From Codonopsis lanceolata (taxonomy: Eukaryota; Streptophyta; Magnoliopsida; Asterales; Campanulaceae): a DNA stretch of 64,000 nucleotides. The notes below the pieces were generated by a model, which was not told the DNA's origin, did not search any database, and was given only the letters and a program-made list of their open reading frames with translations. Below are positions 23,684 to 34,845 of this stretch, one piece after another; position 1 is the first letter of the stretch; every line of letters starts with the position of its first letter. The position numbers and the translations under genes were made by a program. Location: positions 6,920,239 to 6,984,238 of the forward strand of contig CM028377.1 of assembly GCA_013146195.2 (NCBI GenBank), given 5' to 3'.

Positions 23684-24663
23684 GCTTGGTTCCCAAGCCT
23701 AAAAATCTATAAAGTTCATCATAACCATAATTCCATTAAAAGTTCGGAAGCTATATATATATATATATATATACATTCGCAACATCAAACAAGTGAAATC
23801 CAATCGTCGTAGGATTTCAACCCAAGTCCATTTAACACATATTTGAACTCATGCTCCGTTGAGTCTTAATATCAAGTTCCAATCTTTACCCATTTCATTA
23901 ACCTAACATTAGCACCCACTTTAATTCATAACAATTTCTCCAATAATTCGAGTTTCATTCACAAGCCCTAAAAATTCACCAAGAACTCAACATAGACCAT
24001 AACCCATTTCCTACAACACACAATCTCATTCAAATCATCTAATTTATGATACTAACATGTTCATACTTCCAAAAATCCCCAAAATAGACATACATAGCAT
24101 ATCAAGTGTTCATTGCCCTCAAATAACACTTAGATTGTTTTCCCTAGGGGCCAATGAACCAAAATCAAAAGAGAGTAACTTACCTAGCTTGAGTGAAAAC
24201 TCAAGAGAATCAAAATCCGAACTGTGAAGTTGTTCCACTCATCGATGACATCAAGAATCCAAAGTTTGGCAGCAATCGGACGGTCGGATCTTCGTAGATC
24301 AGAGGAAGAATAGCTAGGGCTCAAAGCTTCAAGTCTCCCACACTCTCTCCCTGAATACTTTTTCTAAGAAGGAGGAGAAAATGAAAGAGTTGTTGTATCT
24401 ACAAAGGGGATTAAGCTTTTATACTTCCCAAACAAGTGAGGGCACAAATGGGAATTCCTTGGTACAATTAGTGAGTGTTAGAGGTAATTAGCCACTAATC
24501 AAAACTTAATTAACTTCCCAAATATGTTAGGACATGTTTAGGACTAAGTATGAGTGTTAGGGAGGGTTTAGAAGAGGTTTAGAATGGGTAGGATAGGAAT
24601 TACATAACCAAGAATCAAAACAGGGACAAATCTGCTCGTAGCACCATGCGCTCGCATGGTGCT
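23684..24663 (-). mobile_element. Inverted long-LTR fragment, right part
   Basis: Continues 10209-12067 across gypsy copy 2. Its reverse complement follows the 5959-10080 LTR from about 7810 back to about 6600 (for example TTTTCCCTAGGGGCCAATGA near 24150 against about 7110). A minus-strand TATAAAAG lies at 24416-24423. A (TA)n run sits at 23751-23773. It stops at a hairpin at 24641-24662, where an Athila-type LTR begins. Confidence 0.8.
24641..24662. repeat. Perfect 10-bp-arm palindrome
   Basis: GCACCATGCG-CT-CGCATGGTGC. It lies about 220 bp upstream of the minus-strand TATAAAAG (24416-24423) of the inverted long LTR, and ends 1 bp before the Athila-type LTR at 24664. Confidence 0.9.
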
Positions 24664-25863
24664 TGATAACTGTATTTTATACGCAGTTATTGGGTATTAT
24701 TCCGGCTTAAATTATGCTATTTCTCGAGGTTTTTGTTGTCTAATATGTGTTTTAGTGTTATTTTATAGTTTCAGGGACTTTTGGAATAATTGTGCAAAAT
24801 ATAGACACTTTTTGCTGAATTGAAGAACTTCAGGGACCAAACTACAAAAGCTGAAAACTTGAAGTGTAAAAGTTGAAAATTCAGAATTTCCAGCAAAATT
24901 TCAGCCGCCCACTTTATGTGTTCTAATTACCTTGGGAAACGTGAAAGTCCTAGTTTAATTCTTTTTAGTGTTTTAATTATAATGTATCTCCTTTTCCTTC
25001 TTGTTGTAGGATTAATTAGGTATAAATAGATCCCTTTAGTTAGGAAAAGGAGGAGAGAAGTTCTGTATTATTTTTCTTTGTCTATGAAGAAAGATTCTCC
25101 AAGAATGGTTCAAGGTTTTGTATTTTCAATTATGGAGAGCTAACTCCATAATCTAGGAATTTGAGGTAACTTGTATCAAATCTATTGTTTTATATTAATT
25201 CTTATTCATTTAATTCTTGTTGATTGTGGTGATTATCAATCCCTCTATTATTTCGCTTTGAACAAATAAATGTAATCGCAAATAATAAAGGCTTAGAGGT
25301 GCGGATAACTGCATGACCAAGTGCATATGTCGTACACTGGCTCACCAACACAATAAATTGGACCTATCGATGCACGAGAGTGATAAGTTAGGACCAGGTT
25401 CTTACATGATCTAGGTGACGATAGATCATAAATCTAGGTGACTAGATTAACAGTTCATGTGCTTAGGATATAGAATGGATGAATTTTATGGGATGGAGGT
25501 GAACCAATTGTTCAACAGTCTATATCTATCTTTTGTGAACGAACCCAAGAAATTGAATGATAATTATTTTGAATTAAACAATAGATTAGATACAAGTGAA
25601 TCCTAATTCCTAGTCAATTTACAAATCTTTGATTTATCTCATATTTATATGATTTGTTAGTTAGGTTATTTTATTGCTTTCTAGTTAATTTAATTTATAA
25701 AAACCAAAAAACCCCATTAGTTAGTAATTGCTTTATTTTAATAGATTAGTTAAATTTACTATAATCAAATCCAAATCTCTGTGGTTCGACCCTTGCTTCC
25801 CAAAACTATTCTATAATAGTCTTGTCCACTTGCAAGGAAAAAGATTAAATAAAACATCGATCA
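24664..25863 (+). mobile_element. Athila-type LTR A, standing alone
   Basis: About 1200 bp, starting TGATAACTGTATTTTATAC and ending ACATCGATCA. It is closely similar to the LTRs at 25985-27190 and 33615-34845. TATAAATA lies at 25021-25028. The flanks (GTGCT and AGTTT) do not form a TSD. What follows is not an internal region but a short palindromic junction. Confidence 0.85.
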
Positions 25864-25984
25864 AGTTTTTGAATTAAAAACTTAATTAGGCTATTATAGA
25901 ATAGTTTATCTATTTCCTTGCAAGTGTACAAGACTATTATAATGAGGTGGTACGTCATAATTTCTTCGGGTTTTTATAAGGAAA
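25864..25984 (-). repeat. Inverted LTR-end fragment between LTRs A and B
   Basis: Right after LTR A, AAGTTTTTGAATTAAAAACTT is nearly self-complementary. It is followed by the reverse complement of the LTR 3' end (CTTGCAAGTGTACAAGACTA on the plus strand near 25918). It looks like a head-to-head LTR junction. Confidence 0.75.
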
Positions 25985-27190
25985 TGATGACTGTATTTTA
26001 TACACAGTTATTGAGTATTATTCCGACTTAAATTATGCTATTTCTCGAGGTTTTTGTTGTCTAATATGTGTTTTAGTGTTGTTTTATAGTTTCAGGGACT
26101 TTTGGAATAATTGTGCAAAATATAGGCATTTTATGCTGAATTGAAGAACTTCAGGGACTAAACTGCAAAAGCTGAAAACTTGAAGACCAAAAGCTGAAAA
26201 TCAGCAATTATTCCAGCAATTCAGCCGCCCACTTTGAGAGATTCAATTGTCTTGGGAAACGTGAAGTCCTAGTTTAATTCCTTTTAGTGTTTTAATTATA
26301 TTGTATTTCCTTTTCCTCCTTGTTGTAGGATTAATTAGGTATAAATAGATCCCCTTAGTTAGGAAAAAAGAGGAGAGAAGTTTTGTATTATTTTTCTTTG
26401 TCTATGAAGAAAGATTCTCCAAGAATGGTTCAAGGTTTTGTATTTTCAATTATGGAGAATTAATTCCATAATCTAGGAATTGGAGGTAACTTGTATCGAA
26501 TCTATTGTTTTATATTAATTCTTATTCATTTAATTCTTGTTGATTGTGGTGTTTATCAATCTCTCTATTATTTCGCTTTGAACAAATGAATGTAATCGCA
26601 AATAATAAAGGCCTAGAGGTGCGGATAACTGCATGACCAATGTGCATATGTCGTACAATGGCTCACCATCACAATAAATTGGACCTATCGATGCACGAGA
26701 GTGATAAGTTAGGACCAGGTTCATACATGATCTAGGTGACAGATAGATCATAATCTAGGTGACAGCTAGATTACATGTTCTTGTGCTTAGGATATATAAT
26801 GAATGAATTTTGCGGGGATGGAGGCTGAACCAATTGTTCAACAGTCTATATCTATCTTTTGTGAACGAACCCAAGAAATTGAATGATAATTATTTTGAAT
26901 TAAACAATAGAATAGATACAAGTGAATCCTAATTCCTACGTGATTTACAAATCTTTGATTTATCTCATATTTACATGCTTTGTTAATTAGGTTATTTTAT
27001 TGCTTTCTAGTAATTTAATTTATAAAAACCAAAAAACCTCATTAGTTATTAATTGCTTTATTTTAATAGATTAGTTAAATTTATTATAATCAAATCCAAA
27101 TCTCTGTGGTTCGACCCTTGCTTCCCAAAACTATTCTACAATAGTCTTGTCCACTTGCAAGGAAATAAATTTAAAATAAGACATCGATCA
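25985..27190 (+). mobile_element. LTR B, 5' LTR of Athila-type element I
   Basis: TGATGACTGTATTTTATAC ... ACATCGATCA, about 1206 bp, with TATAAATA at 26340-26347. It is followed after 6 bp by the primer site. The small minus-strand ORF near 26530 recurs in LTR C only because the LTRs are similar. Confidence 0.9.
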
Positions 27191-27196
27191 AGTTTT

Positions 27197-27214
27197 TGGC
27201 GCCGTTGTCGGGGA
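27197..27214 (+). other. Primer binding site, tRNA-Asp type
   Basis: TGGCGCCGTTGTCGGGGA, the primer site known from Athila-lineage elements (complement of the tRNA-Asp 3' end). Confidence 0.9.
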
Positions 27215-27355
27215 TTTGTTATTTTGATTTAGTTAATTTAGCTTTTCTTTTATTATTTTCGTTTTTATAAAAAAAAATTCTCAAAAAAAAATAATTAATT
27301 CCGAAAATTAAAAAAAAATAAAAAAATAAAAATTTCTTAAAATAAAAAATAAAAA

Positions 27356-28365
27356 ATGGCGTACAATAATTATCCTTGGGGTATGGAAAATTACGCACCT
27401 ATGAGAGCCACAAATGAATATGCCTACCGAAATGCTAGAATAAATCAACTATCTTTTCCTAATAGCTATGAACGTGATTATCACAATCCTCGCATAATTA
27501 TTATAATGAACCACCTTATTGTAATCAATCATCTTTCTCCTCGCATAATTATTATAATGAACCACCTTCGTATTGTCAACAACCTCCAAAGTTAGACGAA
27601 ACAAGCAAAAGTCAAGCTGCCCTTATGAGATATATGCTAGAAGAAATAGAAAATTTAAAGGAGATACTTGCAAAATCTAACAAAGAAAGAGAAGAGGTAA
27701 GTAATCATATTCAACCTTCTGATATGCCTGATAAAGTAGATAATTCTGATAAAGAAGTTGAAAAAGATAAAAGTGAAAATAATCAAGAAAAAGATGAAAA
27801 AGTAGAACTAGAAGTGCGAGAGAATGAGTTGATTCCTAAAGATGATGAGATACCTATGGAAGTCTCTAAGTGGGAATATAATATAGAAAGGGGTAAAGAA
27901 AACACAAATATTGAGGAAAAAGAATTGATAGTAGCAGAGGAGCCGATAGAAAAAGATGATTAGTTGATTATAGAATCCCAAGATTTTTCACAAAATGATG
28001 TACAACCTCATTGTTCTCAAGAACCCGAAACAATTTCGGAGACTTTCACTGTAATTTATTCTCCAATTGATTCTCCGCTAGACACTTATGTGGAGTTAGG
28101 GACGCCTTCTTCATATTTTCTTGAAGAGAATCAAGAACCTATTTTAGATATACTTGAGGATGAGCAATGTTATGTTGAAAAAGTGGAGGAAATTCCGGAT
28201 AGGATTACATTGGAAGATTTAGGTGTGAAATTACCCGTCCCCAAATCAATTAGATGGCCATCAAGTAAACAAAATTTCGTCAAGGAAGTATTTGACTTCA
28301 ATGGACTAAAATTAAGACACTACATGAGTGGTGGATTTTATGGACAAAAATGTGTGCATTCCTAA
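27356..28365 (+). pseudogene. Gag-like acidic frame of Athila-type element I (broken)
   Basis: Open frames at 27356-27595, 27625-27963 and 27964-28365. The first starts MAYNNYPWGMENY and is rich in Asn and Tyr. The second matches the Athila gag linker of the element at 51200 (MLEEIENLKEILAKSNKERE against LLEEVENLREKLAKVMNEKR), followed by an acidic Lys/Glu stretch. The last two are in the same frame, separated only by a TAG at 27961-27963. The final part (PDRITLEDLGVKLPVPKSIRW) is not a domain I recognise. Zinc knuckle and protease are absent. It is either a shortened gag or a leftover protein of a non-autonomous element. Confidence 0.6.
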
Positions 28366-28740
28366 GTGATCCGGCGATGCCTTCTTAGTAAAAAGGAAGG
28401 ATTTAAGTCAAGCTAACGACTATAACTTAGAACAATTTCTAACCCTTATCTCTTTGTATTTATCGTGTTGCTTTTTGAGTCGCTCGTAAGAGTCTCCCTG
28501 AGTTTGTGGGTTTATAGGGGAGTGTTAATAATGTCACCCTCACAAAAAGATTTTATTTTTATGTATTTATATGCATTAATATTTAATAATGTTATTTTAG
28601 TTTTTATAGATTTTTTATTTTAATTTAAACAGGTTAAAGGCTGCTTCAAAAGATTTATTTTATGGAGTCAACTGAAATTAATAAAACAAATAACAGCTGA
28701 TTCAAGAAATAATAAAAAATTAGGGGCTTAAATGAAATTA

Positions 28741-28781
28741 CCTTGCGGTCGCAAGGCCTCTTTCACCTTGCAACCGCAAGA
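28741..28781. repeat. Paired GC-rich dyads in element I internal region
   Basis: CTTGCGGTCGCAAGG at 28742-28756 and CTTGCAACCGCAAG starting at 28767. The flank (ATAGACAGAAAGTTGGGCAG) resembles that of the dyads in the LTR at 49081-49110, suggesting captured LTR sequence. Confidence 0.75.
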
Positions 28782-28859
28782 TAGACAGAAAGTTGGGCAG
28801 GAGACGAGGGAGTACATTATTAAATTAAAAAATAATAATAATAAAAGAAATTAAGGAAA

Positions 28860-29613
28860 AAGAAGAAGAAAAGGCGACTGCACGGATCCTTTCTCTCTAT
28901 TCCCCCAGTTCATCTCTCTCATCTATCTCCATCCTCAGTTCATGCTCAAGGCCGCCGTCTTCTTCAAATCGGTCTCCACCAGCCAAACCTCCCATCTCTC
29001 AACCTCAACCTTCATCTCCTTCGTAATCGCCAACCGCCGATACTCCCTTTGCCCCGATCTCCTTCACAGCCGGCCTTCAACGCCTGCGAATCAACAGCTT
29101 ACAGCCGCTGACTTCACAGCCGGACCCTCCTTCTCCGGCGAATCAACCTCTGTGTTGCTGTCTTCATCCACCAAACATCCAACCCCAAAAATCGCTATCT
29201 CCCTCCTCTCTCACCCAGTTCGATCCCCTGCATCTCCACACCCACACCCGGCTTCTGTCACCGCCCTCAATTCAGCCGCCGCCCCTATTTTAACTTCAGA
29301 CCCGCTCGCAATAGCCACTGCAACAAACCCATCGTCTTCTCCCCGCTCCTCTGTTCAAACACCCAACCGCCATATCTCCCTCCTCGCTCTCTCTCCGTAC
29401 AAACGAAACCTCCTTCTCCCGGCCATCAATCGGCTCAGCCCCTTCTTCCAGCGCTGCCTCCAGCTGCCGTCATCGTCCAGCCAAGCCAGCCGCCATCATC
29501 TTTCCCTCTCAGCCGCTACCTTCACACCCAGCCATCATTCATCTCTCTGCCCCAATTGCCATCCCAAGGCAATGGCCAGATTTAAATGTTGCAATTTTCT
29601 TGTGAATTATTAG
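28860..29613 (+). other. CT-rich island with a 223-codon ORF inside element I
   Basis: A stretch of far higher GC and pyrimidine content than the AT-rich DNA around it. It begins with a plant-leader-like CTTTCTCTC run and includes an uninterrupted frame 28942-29613 (start MLKAAVFFKS). The product would be rich in Ser, Pro, Thr and His, with no domain I recognise. The codon pattern looks like chance openness in CT-rich DNA, but the island could also be a captured host gene piece such as a 5' UTR and first exon. Nothing shows that it is translated. Confidence 0.35.
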
Positions 29614-31369
29614 GTAGAGATAGTCTGATAATTAATTTTTCGAAAAATCTGGGTCCCCTGTTGGTAATTTGATGTTGGTGTGTCCTGATAGGCAGCCATG
29701 TGCACTCTGATTCTTTTTTAAATTAAAGATGGTGATGGTTCTGTGTTTATAATTTACTATGGGGAAGTGTTGCTTAAGTAAATTTCAAAAAAAAAAAAAA
29801 AAAATTTGGATTCTTAATCGGCAAAAGGCATGGAGCAAGAAATTGATGCTATATCCCTTTTTGGTTGTGACAAATTTGAAAAGTGTTGCTATCTGACTAT
29901 CTGTTTTCTTCTCTGGATTGGGTGCAAAATTTAATTTCTGTATTCTAGTGCATCTATGTAATTTCAAATGGAACAACTTGAATTGGGATGAAAATTTAAT
30001 TTCTCTATTCTAGTACATTCATGTAATTTCAAATGAACAACTTGAATTGGGAGATGATATTTTCGGTTCAGAATATAATTGTTTTATAATTAGTCGAAAA
30101 TATGCGTTCCTTTCGAATTATGTTTCAGTTAAACTATTTGTCAAAGTATTCTGTTTTTGCAATTGGATAATTTTACGATGGAATTATGTCCATAAGTATA
30201 TTCTGGTTATACTTGTATCAATTGGTGACATTGTCAAATTGCATTGTGGTTGAGGGTTTGTTCTAGAAATTTAATCTTGGGAAATTAAATTTTGATTATG
30301 AAATTGTTTAAGTCGGTTGGAAGAGTAGTTTCATGCTGCCCATTTGGAAAAAAAAAAAAAAAATTGGTTGGATAATTTTTGTGTTAATCTAAGGTGATGT
30401 TGACTATTGTGTAAGCCCAATATTATGGCAATTTTGTCTTCCCCATGTCTATATTTTATTCACATTGAGGTCAATGTGAAATTTAAGTTTGGGGGTGGGA
30501 ATTGTCTTACGCTTAAATGATGATATTTTTTTGAGAAGAGCCGTTTTACCTGTATTAGTTAATTTAGTTTTTATTTTCTTTTTGATAGTTTTAGTAGTTA
30601 GTTTATTTTAATATTTAAATGTTTTTTGAAAATTTTGAAAATTTTCGAGTCTTTAATTTTGGTGTGGTTACTTCCGTCAATGATAACATGTTTGTTAATA
30701 GCGATGCATGTAAACTTGTCTACGAGCCTTAGCTTGGTCTAGTTGATGAAACTTTATATCTCCAAAAGTTTTGAGCACAAAAATACCATGACTTGATTTA
30801 TTAAAGAATTTGGATACTTTTATTGAGTTTATAGTGCACATTTCATTCCTTTGGACCTTGCTATTTTTGTGGTCACAAACATTTTAAACAATCGTCATTA
30901 CATGATTGTTGCATTATATTTGCGACTTAGGGTTGATTGCATGCTAAGTTAGATTTGTTAGACTTCTTTTGCTAATATATCTCAAGCACACTTTCGAACC
31001 GTGAGTGCATTTAAGTCTTGATTTTCCCTAGCTCTTTTCTAACGAAAGCTTATGTGAAATACTTGTGGAGCTCGTTTTTAAAACTATGAGTTAGGGAATG
31101 ATTTGAAACTTTGTTGAATTTCTGTGAAAACGAAGCATGAGCATTGTGGCAGTTAGGATATGATTTAGGCCATCTTTGGAACGTTTGAGCCTTTTTATCT
31201 CACCATCCCTATTTTATATTAATCTCTAGTGTCCCCTTTGAGCTTTATTTTAAAGAATGGCGTGTGCTAAGCACACATCGACCCCCATTCGACATCGTTT
31301 CTATTACCCACATTAACTTAACCCTTAAGCCTATACACTTTTGCCTACCATTTGAGAGAGTAGGATTGG
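29614..31369 (+). other. Noncoding 3' region of element I, first part
   Basis: AT-rich, no gene. A tandem pair of about 63 bp starts at 29928 and 29992 (AATTTAATTTCT...ACTTGAATTGGG). At about 30460-30500 there is the Athila-typical ATTGAGGTCAATGTG followed by TTTAAGTTTGGGGGTGGG. The stretch 30890-31350 is paralleled at 35870-36340 in element II. Confidence 0.7.
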
Positions 31370-31374
31370 GTTGG

Positions 31375-32648
31375 TGTGGGTCCCAATGAGCACAATAATA
31401 AGCTAGAAGGGGGGGTTGAATAGCTTATTAACACTTTAAAACTTTTAAAGTAAGTTCCTTGAAAGTTACTTGCAATCTATGAAAAGAATCAAGTAGCGGA
31501 AGACCTTCAAGAAAATTGTTCCAGGTCTGCCGATAAGGACTACCGGTAGACCTTTTACAGATTACTTAAGTTCTGCTGAAATGGATGAAGTAAACAATGA
31601 AACTGAGCAGTTCAATAATTTAAACAGACAGAAGGAAATAACACAAGTATTTTGGGATGGTTCACACTATAATGAGTGCTACGTCCACCACCAAGGCAGT
31701 CAACCTTGGATTTAAATTGTGCACTATGTTTTCCACTTAGATCAATTACAAAGAATATCCCTAATGGATCGTGTACAAAATATTGACTTGTGTTTGGGTC
31801 TAGGGAATTAAATATCTGTAAATACAAGATATTTAATTAGATGCTATATAGTTAATGGAAGTAAACAACAAGAAGAATAAAACAATAAATGTTGAAGAGC
31901 AGCTTCTTGTTGTTGATGAGGACTTCTAGATCTGTTGAGGATCTATTGAATGCACTGAGCTGAAAGACTTGGAGTTCTGTAGATTCAGAGTAATTCTTTA
32001 AGTGTTCGATTGATTCTGTACAGTTGTCTCTCTGTTGATCCAGTCTTTAATGGCAGTATATAAAGCAGGTGCACTTCAAAAGATCCGTTGGAGAAGACGA
32101 AGACTTCAACAGCTCTTTTCATAAATGCATTAAATGCATGGGGCTGTCAGTCAAGAAATTTCGTTTTCACAGATAACTAGAGCAGATAATCATTTCTGAG
32201 ATCTTCAAAAAGGTGGGCGATTTGGTGTCAGATCTGAGAGATGAAGCAGAAAGTAGGGGCGATGCAGCTTTCTTGCTTTCATTCGGGGCGAAAAGTATTC
32301 ACCTTTTCGGAAAGTTGCTTTCGGCGGCTTGACATGTCGAGAAAAGACTTGGATTAATTCAAATATCAAATGAGAATAAGTTTGAATTAATCCGGCTAGC
32401 TTTGATCTGGAGAGGACACGTAGAAGCGGTCGGTGGACACGAGGTCTACCGATCTTAAGCTTTGAGCGGGTCTTAGGTGAAGCAGAGAAGTGGTCTTCCG
32501 ATGTTCTGAAAAGGTCCTACAAAAAACTATACAAGGCAAAGTTCTATACACAGTTGCCACGCTAATCGATACGCAGCCCGATTAGCCACTGAAGTATAAA
32601 ACTAAAGTAATGTACTGATCAGATATAAATTTAACATAAGAATCAACA
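31375..32648 (-). mobile_element. Copia-like solo LTR (1.27 kb)
   Basis: On the plus strand it runs TGTGGGTCCCAATG...AATCAACA, flanked by GTTGG at 31370-31374 and 32649-32653. There is no internal coding or primer site, so it is a solo LTR. The minus orientation is preferred because its end then reads CAACCCCCCCTTCTAG, as in many plant copia LTR ends. A second copy, cut short, is at 57246-58200. The minus-strand ORF 31612-31827 recurs there simply because the DNA is similar. Confidence 0.85.
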
Positions 32649-32653
32649 GTTGG

Positions 32654-33614
32654 GAATGTTGTTTGCATGTTGGTCGATGTAATCAAAAGTAGCCCCAATA
32701 AGTTCTTGAATTGAAAAAAAAAAGAATGAAAAGGGTGCGAAAATCAAAATTGCACATGCCCTTCAAAAGAAAAAAAAATGAAATGAAAAAAAAAATGAAA
32801 AAAAAAAGAAAGAAAGCAAAGAAAAGAATCATTGGGAAGAAGATCTTTATGATGATGATGATACCTTCTTCAACCCAAAAGTTCAAGTTTGGGGGTTGTT
32901 AAAGGAAAGTGAATGCTTTGTATGGGAAAAAAGGGAAATATTCTTACTCTCTCATTTTGAAATTTCTTATCCCTTTTATTGTTACCCCTCACCTTGGCCT
33001 TACATTACAAGCTTAATAAAGTCCTATTGATCTAGTTGCCACATTTGTTTGTGTTAGTTGACATGGTTTGGAAGTATAGTTGATTTGACCCTTGTTTTGA
33101 ATTATATACACATCTTGATATAGCTCACCGTATTTGCATAATCTCAGCTATTATAAGTAATTGGGACTTGAGAGCATTGTATTTCATACATAGTTAGTGC
33201 ATGGGATGGATGTATAAGCATTTGAATTCTATCAAGATCTCTCTTCGTGTTGTTAACCGGGTATTGATGGTATGTACATGTTTTGTGATGCACACGTTTT
33301 TATTTTAAATATTTTGAGAATGAATGTTGTGCTTAGCTTGATAAAACTTTCTAAATTTGGAGATAGTCAATTAATGGTATTCACACACACATATGGAGAT
33401 GTACAAGTGATATTGATGATGATTGAGTGAAAGCCTAGACTTGTGGCTATGTGTTGTTACTTATCATTCCTTGAGGCATTACGTGGTACCATACCGATGC
33501 TTTGACTTGTGAAAGAAAAAATATTTTGTTTGCTCTAGTTCAGTTTAGTTTTTGTATTTATTTATTTTTTTTATTTTACTCGAGGACGAGCAAAAGTTTA
33601 AGTTTGGGGGTATT
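32654..33614 (+). other. Noncoding 3' region of element I, second part, with polypurine tract
   Basis: AT-rich, with an A/G-rich run at 32710-32830 whose Lys-rich ORF is low complexity. AAGTTTGGGGG occurs at about 32885 and again as the true polypurine tract at 33600-33614 (TTAAGTTTGGGGGTATT) directly before LTR C. The run CTCGAGGACGAGCAAAAG just before it matches the end of element II. Confidence 0.75.
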
Positions 33615-34845
33615 TGATGTATTTTATAGCTGTATTTGGGTATTATTACAGTTATTGGGTATTATTCGACTTAAATTATGCTATTTCTCGAGGTTTTGTT
33701 GTCTAATATGTGTTTTAGTGTTGTTTTATAGTTTCAGACTTTTGGAATAATTGTGCTTTTGGAATAATTGTGCAAAATAAGGCATTTTACTTTGAATTGA
33801 AGAACTTGAGGGACTAAGCGCAAAAGCTGAAAACTTGAAGACCAAAAGCTGAAAATCAGCAATTATTCCAGCAATTCAGCCGCCCACTTTGAGAGATTCA
33901 ATTGTCTTGGGAAACGTGAAGTCCTAGTTTAATTCCTTTTAGTGTTTTAATTATATTGTATTTCCTTTTCCTCCTTGTTGTAGGATTAATTAGGTATAAA
34001 TAGATCCCCTTAGTTAGGAAAAAAGAGGAGAGAAGTTTTGTATTATTTTTCTTTGTCTATGAAGAAAGATTCTCCAAGAATGGTTCAAGGTTTTGTATTT
34101 TCAATTATGGAAAATTAATTCCATAATCTAGGAATTGGAGGTAACTTGTATCGAATCTATTGTTTTATATTAATTCTTATTCATTTAATTCTTGTTGATT
34201 GTGGTGTTTATCAATCCCTCTATTATTTCGCTTTGAACAAATGAATGTAATCGCAAATAATAAAGGCCTAGAGGTGCGAATAACTGCATGACTAATGTGC
34301 ATATGTCGTACAATGGCTCACCATCACAATAAATTGGACCTATCGATGCACGAGAGTGATAAGTTAGGACCAGGTTCATACATGATCTAGGTGACAGATA
34401 GATCATAATCTAGGTGACAGCTAGATTACATGTTCTTGTGCTTAGGATATATAATGAATGAATTTTGCGGGGATGGAGGCTGAACCAATTGTTCAACAGT
34501 CTATATCTATCTTTTGTGAACGAACCCAAGAAATTGAATGATAATTATTTTGAATTAAACAATAGAATAGATACAAGTGAATCCTAATTCCTAAGCGATT
34601 TACAAATCTTTGATTTATCTCATATTTACATGCTTTGTTAATTAGGTTATTTTATTGCTTTCTAGTAATTTAATTTATAAAAACCAAAAAACCTCATTAG
34701 TTATTAATTGCTTTATTTTAATAGATTAGTTAAATTTATTATAATCAAATCCAAATCTCTGTGGTTCGACCCTTGCTTCCCAAAACTATTCTACAATAGT
34801 CTTGTCCACTTGCAAGGAAATAAATTTAAAATAAGACATCGATGA
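33615..34845 (+). mobile_element. LTR C, shared between Athila-type elements I and II
   Basis: About 1231 bp, starting TGATGTATTTTATAG after a polypurine tract and ending ACATCGATGA. It is very close to LTR B. TATAAATA lies at 33995-34002. A small direct duplication (TTTTGGAATAATTGTGC) is at about 33739-33772. It is followed by AGTTTTTG, the leader stub normally found between a 5' LTR and its primer site, so it also acts as the left LTR of element II. Confidence 0.87.

Larger units (their letters stand above)
25985..34845 (+). mobile_element. Athila-type element I, no reverse transcriptase
   Basis: LTR B 25985-27190, tRNA-Asp primer site 27197-27214, internal region 27191-33614, polypurine tract before LTR C 33615-34845. 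The internal region holds a degenerate acidic gag-like frame, a CT-rich ORF island and a long AT-rich 3' region, but no protease, RT or integrase motifs, so it is a non-autonomous derivative. A copia-like solo LTR sits at 31375-32648. No TSD is found (GGAAA against AGTTT), because LTR C is shared with a second internal region to the right. Confidence 0.82.

Noticed and set aside
24664..25863. LTR A as 5' LTR of element I
   Set aside because: LTR B is directly followed by the primer site and gag; LTR A is followed by a palindromic junction and has no primer site.
31612..31827. 71-codon frame conserved with 58050-58200 as a possible gene
   Set aside because: Both lie inside copies of the same LTR; similarity is at DNA level and the second copy is truncated.
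32711..32902. Lys-rich 63-codon frame
   Set aside because: A/G-rich low-complexity run in the noncoding 3' region of element I.
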